Source of the DNA: an uncultured Pelagibacteraceae bacterium | GTDB lineage: Bacteria; Pseudomonadota; Alphaproteobacteria; Pelagibacterales; Pelagibacteraceae | NCBI GenBank assembly: GCA_902636075.1 | Contig: CACPQM010000003.1 | Coordinates: 62,001 to 126,000, forward strand | Reading direction: 5' to 3' | Length of the DNA: 64,000 bases | Part shown: positions 61,316 to 64,000 of the stretch, piece after piece | Numbering within the stretch: the stretch's first letter is position 1 | How the letters are laid out: each line of letters opens with the position of its first letter | Program-made: the position numbers and the translations under genes | Notes under the pieces: model-generated | Seen by the model: the letters and a program-made list of their open reading frames with translations, nothing else | Database searches by the model: none | What the model was told of the DNA's origin: nothing

Positions 61316-62473
61316 TTATTTAAGTAATTTCTTTACATCTATTTCTAAAAACTTTTTTGGTTTTACACAATTAGAATTAATTGACACAGATGTTCCAAAT
61401 TTAGCTGCTTTCATAATAGAAGTAATAATTTCTAATACATGTAAAGATATCTCACCATTACATAAATGTTTTCTTTTATTCTCAATTGAATATGCCATTT
61501 CAGATAATCCAGCTCCTCGATAGTTTGCATTAGTTGGTGCTTCGTTAGCTCTAGAACTTTGTGTTCTTATGTTAATACGTCCCAAAGACATTTTTGTGGT
61601 CTTAAATTCTCTCCAATTTTCCCCTAATTTATTACAAGTTAATACTGATCCACCAAACATATTTGGGTCAGGAACAATCATTGAGCCCTTTTCTCCATAT
61701 AATTCAATGTGATTTCTTTGATGAGCTATTACATCAAATGATAATGTTAATCTTATAACGGAGTTATTTTTAAAAGTGATTGTAGATAAATAAGTAGTTG
61801 GACATTCTACCTTAAATTTTTTTCCTTTTTTGGGTCCTATACCAATAGTTCTATATTTTTGACCTTGAATGATGGTGCTTGTTACTTTTTTTGCAGGGCC
61901 TAACAGATTTACTAAAGCGGTAATATAATACGGTCCCATATCAATAACAGGACCTCCCTCATTTTTTGCAAACCAAGGTTCAGGGTTAGGATGATAAGAT
62001 TCAATTCCAGGAAAAGCAAAAACTGCATTTCCTAATTTAATTTTTCCAATTATGTTTTTTTCAACTAGTTCTTTTGATTTTTGAATTCCACCGCCCAAAA
62101 ATGTATCGGGAGCATTACCTAAATATAATTTTTTTTTCTTTGAAAATTTTATTAAATCTTTTCCATCTTTTAAATTTATTGCTAATGGCTTTTCAGAGTA
62201 TACATGTTTTCCATTTGTTAAAGCTTTTTTAGATATTGAATAATGCGCTTTTGGAATTGTAAGGTTTAAAATAATTTCAACCTCTTTATCTTTTAGCAGT
62301 TCATTTACAGTTAAAAATTTTATTCCATAGTTGAATGCACAACGTTTTGCAGCTTTCACATTAATATCTGCACATTTAACAATTTTAATATTATTGAAAT
62401 ATTTTTCAGCTCTAAAATATGTTTCAGCGATATGTCCACAACCTATTAAACCAATGTTAAAAACCTTATTCAT
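61316..62473 (-). CDS. Gfo/Idh/MocA-family dehydrogenase of the iolD operon
   Basis: 385 residues. Rossmann motif IGLIGCGHIAETYF, catalytic Lys in YSEKPLAIN, and GGPVIDMGPYYITAL in the C-terminal sheet domain. The position directly after iolD (9-bp gap) suggests an inositol or inosose dehydrogenase, though the sequence is not close enough to IolG by eye to name it. It is coupled to a D-2-hydroxyacid dehydrogenase. Confidence 0.87.
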   Translation of the reverse strand: MNKVFNIGLIGCGHIAETYFRAEKYFNNIKIVKCADINVKAAKRCAFNYGIKFLTVNELLKDKEVEIILNLTIPKAHYSISKKALTNGKHVYSEKPLAINLKDGKDLIKFSKKKKLYLGNAPDTFLGGGIQKSKELVEKNIIGKIKLGNAVFAFPGIESYHPNPEPWFAKNEGGPVIDMGPYYITALVNLLGPAKKVTSTIIQGQKYRTIGIGPKKGKKFKVECPTTYLSTITFKNNSVIRLTLSFDVIAHQRNHIELYGEKGSMIVPDPNMFGGSVLTCNKLGENWREFKTTKMSLGRINIRTQSSRANEAPTNANYRGAGLSEMAYSIENKRKHLCNGEISLHVLEIITSIMKAAKFGTSVSINSNCVKPKKFLEIDVKKLLK

Positions 62474-62482
62474 AAAAAGTTT

Positions 62483-64000
62483 TTAAACACCTTGTCTCTG
62501 TTTTGATTTTCCTTCTTTATGGAGTTTTAATGCTTCTTCATTTTCTTTTGATGTTGGTATTTCAAGCGTAGGACTTTCCCAAAAAGCAGATCCCTCAAGC
62601 CATTCATAACTATGTGTTTTGATTGAAATGACATAAGTGATATCTGACTGCTTAGCTCTTTTAAATGCCTCTTCTAATTCTGAAATACTAGAAACATGTT
62701 CTGATTTTGCACCCATACTTGCAGCATGTTGAGCAAAATTAACTTCTTTTAAATCTTGAACATTTGATGAATTAAATAAACAATTAAATTCTTTTCCACC
62801 CTTGAACAATTGAAGTCTATTTATAACAGCATGACCTCCATTATCACACACGATAATTATTAATTTGTTATTCGTTAATACTGAAGAATATATGTCAGAA
62901 TTGTTTAATAAATATGAACCATCTCCTACAAATGCAATGACATCTTTATCTGGGTTTGCCATTTTAATTCCAAGAGCACCGGAAATTTCATAACTCATGC
63001 AACTAAATCCCCACTCTGTCTCATGTGTATTTAACTCTTTTGGCCGCCAAACTTGAACAACTTCTCCAACCAAACCTCCTGCTGCTGTAACAGCTATATC
63101 AGTTGGATCTGAATTCCTATAAATTGCTCCAACAGCGTGAGCATAACTTGGTAAATCTTGATTAGTTGGACCACTCTCTTTATCTACATATTCATTCCAG
63201 GACTTAAGCTCATCTTGTGATTTTTTATGCCAATTATCAGATGATCTCCAATCTCCAAGTGCATTTGATAATTCTATTAATGATACTTTTGCATCTCCAA
63301 TGACTGCCTCTGCTAAATGTTTATTTGCATCGTGTCTAGCAATATTAATTGAAACTAGTTTAAATTGAGGATTTTCAAAATTCGCCCATGATCCAGTTGT
63401 AAAGTCAGCTAATTTTGTACCAACACAAATTGCTAAATCAGTTTCTTTAGCTAAATTATTTGCAGCCTTTCCTCCAAGTCCTCCTATTGGTCCTACAAAA
63501 TGAGAATGATCTCTTTTCATAGTTGAGTATCCCATAACTGTTTGGGTTACTGGTATATTATGTTTAACTGCAAAATTGCTTAACTCTTCCATAGCGTCAG
63601 AATAAAATACTCCACCTCCAGAAATTATTATAGGTTTTTTAGAATTTTTAATTTTTTCTACTGCTTGTTTGATTTGAAAATCATCTGGCTTGGGTCTTCT
63701 AATATTGTGAACTCTTTCTTTAAAGAATTCTTCGGGATATTCAAATGTTTCTCCTTGTACATCTTGGCATAAAGATAAACACGCAGGACCACAATCTGCT
63801 GGATCTAACATGGTTTGAATTGCTTGAGGAAGTGACTGTAATATTTGCTCTGGTCTTGTAATTCTATCAAAATATTTTGTAACTGGTTTAAATGAGTCGT
63901 TAGCTGTCATTCCTGGATTTGAAAAGTGTTCAACCTGTTGCAAAACTGGATCTGGCATTCTATTTGCATAAGTATCTCCAGGTAAAAATAAAATTGGTAA
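62483..64000 (-). CDS. iolD: Thiamine-diphosphate enzyme, IolD-like (partial, runs off the window)
   Basis: The frame stays open to base 64000 and reads LPGDTYANRMPDPVLQQVEH across an internal Met at 63958, so the gene starts outside the window; 505 C-terminal residues are visible. PDPVLQQVEHFSNPGMTAND and the ThDP-binding GDGSYLLNNSD (GDGS...N) fit 3D-(3,5/4)-trihydroxycyclohexane-1,2-dione hydrolase, which opens the ring in myo-inositol breakdown. LWxxxGSAF-type ending (WLEGSAFWESPT) also fits. Not an acetolactate synthase by these marks. Confidence 0.88.
   Translation of the reverse strand, partial: LPILFLPGDTYANRMPDPVLQQVEHFSNPGMTANDSFKPVTKYFDRITRPEQILQSLPQAIQTMLDPADCGPACLSLCQDVQGETFEYPEEFFKERVHNIRRPKPDDFQIKQAVEKIKNSKKPIIISGGGVFYSDAMEELSNFAVKHNIPVTQTVMGYSTMKRDHSHFVGPIGGLGGKAANNLAKETDLAICVGTKLADFTTGSWANFENPQFKLVSINIARHDANKHLAEAVIGDAKVSLIELSNALGDWRSSDNWHKKSQDELKSWNEYVDKESGPTNQDLPSYAHAVGAIYRNSDPTDIAVTAAGGLVGEVVQVWRPKELNTHETEWGFSCMSYEISGALGIKMANPDKDVIAFVGDGSYLLNNSDIYSSVLTNNKLIIIVCDNGGHAVINRLQLFKGGKEFNCLFNSSNVQDLKEVNFAQHAASMGAKSEHVSSISELEEAFKRAKQSDITYVISIKTHSYEWLEGSAFWESPTLEIPTSKENEEALKLHKEGKSKQRQGV

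Noticed and set aside
62483-63958. Start of the ThDP enzyme at the Met at 63958
   Set aside because: The frame continues upstream to the window edge with family-like sequence (LPGDTYANR), so this Met is internal and the gene is cut by the boundary.

Overview
The window is very AT-rich and gene-dense. Every intergenic gap is under 150 bp, many neighbouring genes overlap by 1 to 17 bp, and the proteins are rich in Lys, Asn and Ile. With the gene content (proXVW betaine uptake, TRAP, tripartite tricarboxylate and several ABC systems, butyrobetaine-like dioxygenase, no sulfate-reduction genes) this points to a streamlined marine alphaproteobacterium, most like Pelagibacterales (SAR11). That placement is an inference from style and content; no rRNA or marker gene is present. 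I found no tRNA, rRNA, CRISPR, insertion sequence or phage gene, and no stretch over 300 bp without a gene.

Layout. 1-3263 (+): end of a sugar ABC operon (binding protein, two permeases) plus a HAD-like protein whose nucleophile motif is degenerate. 3258-8538 (-): pseudoazurin, an MFS carrier and the betaine transporter proX-proV-proW. 8658-13436: alpha/beta hydrolase, racemase, then a redox and sulfur block (1-Cys peroxiredoxin, persulfide-dioxygenase-like protein, a 36-residue peptide with 12 cysteines, cysE, cysK). 13519-17610 (+): a tight run of eleven small genes (three NTF2-like, a cupin, several dimeric alpha/beta-barrel-type proteins, two exported proteins, a His-rich cupredoxin), the best candidate here for an undescribed system. 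17659-27445: small accessory genes, a dipeptide-type ABC operon, amidotransferase, inositol-monophosphatase family protein, 2-oxoglutarate dioxygenase and CcdA.

27445-42986: a sugar-acid block. A TRAP transporter feeds two oxidoreductases, a FAH-family hydrolase, an enolase-superfamily dehydratase and an SMP-30 lactonase, ending in PEP carboxylase. Beside it lie a hydroxyacid dehydrogenase, an IlvD/Edd dehydratase and an altronate-type dehydratase. 42979-53763 (-): two more carbohydrate operons, a MalEFGK-type ABC transporter with an SDR and a Gfo/Idh/MocA dehydrogenase, and tctCBA with an SDR and a ROK kinase. 53836-56007 (+): PdxA-like dehydrogenase and a rhamnonate-dehydratase-like protein. 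56008-64000 (-): an inositol/sugar operon, iolD (cut by the window edge), Gfo/Idh, hydroxyacid dehydrogenase, RbsABC-type transporter, FucU/RbsD mutarotase and ribokinase.

The genes form at least seven binding-protein-dependent uptake systems, each next to enzymes likely to handle its substrate. No recognisable transcription-factor gene is present. Instead, stem-loops sit right after several binding-protein genes and probably set transporter stoichiometry by partial termination or mRNA protection. One of them lies inside the first codons of tctB.
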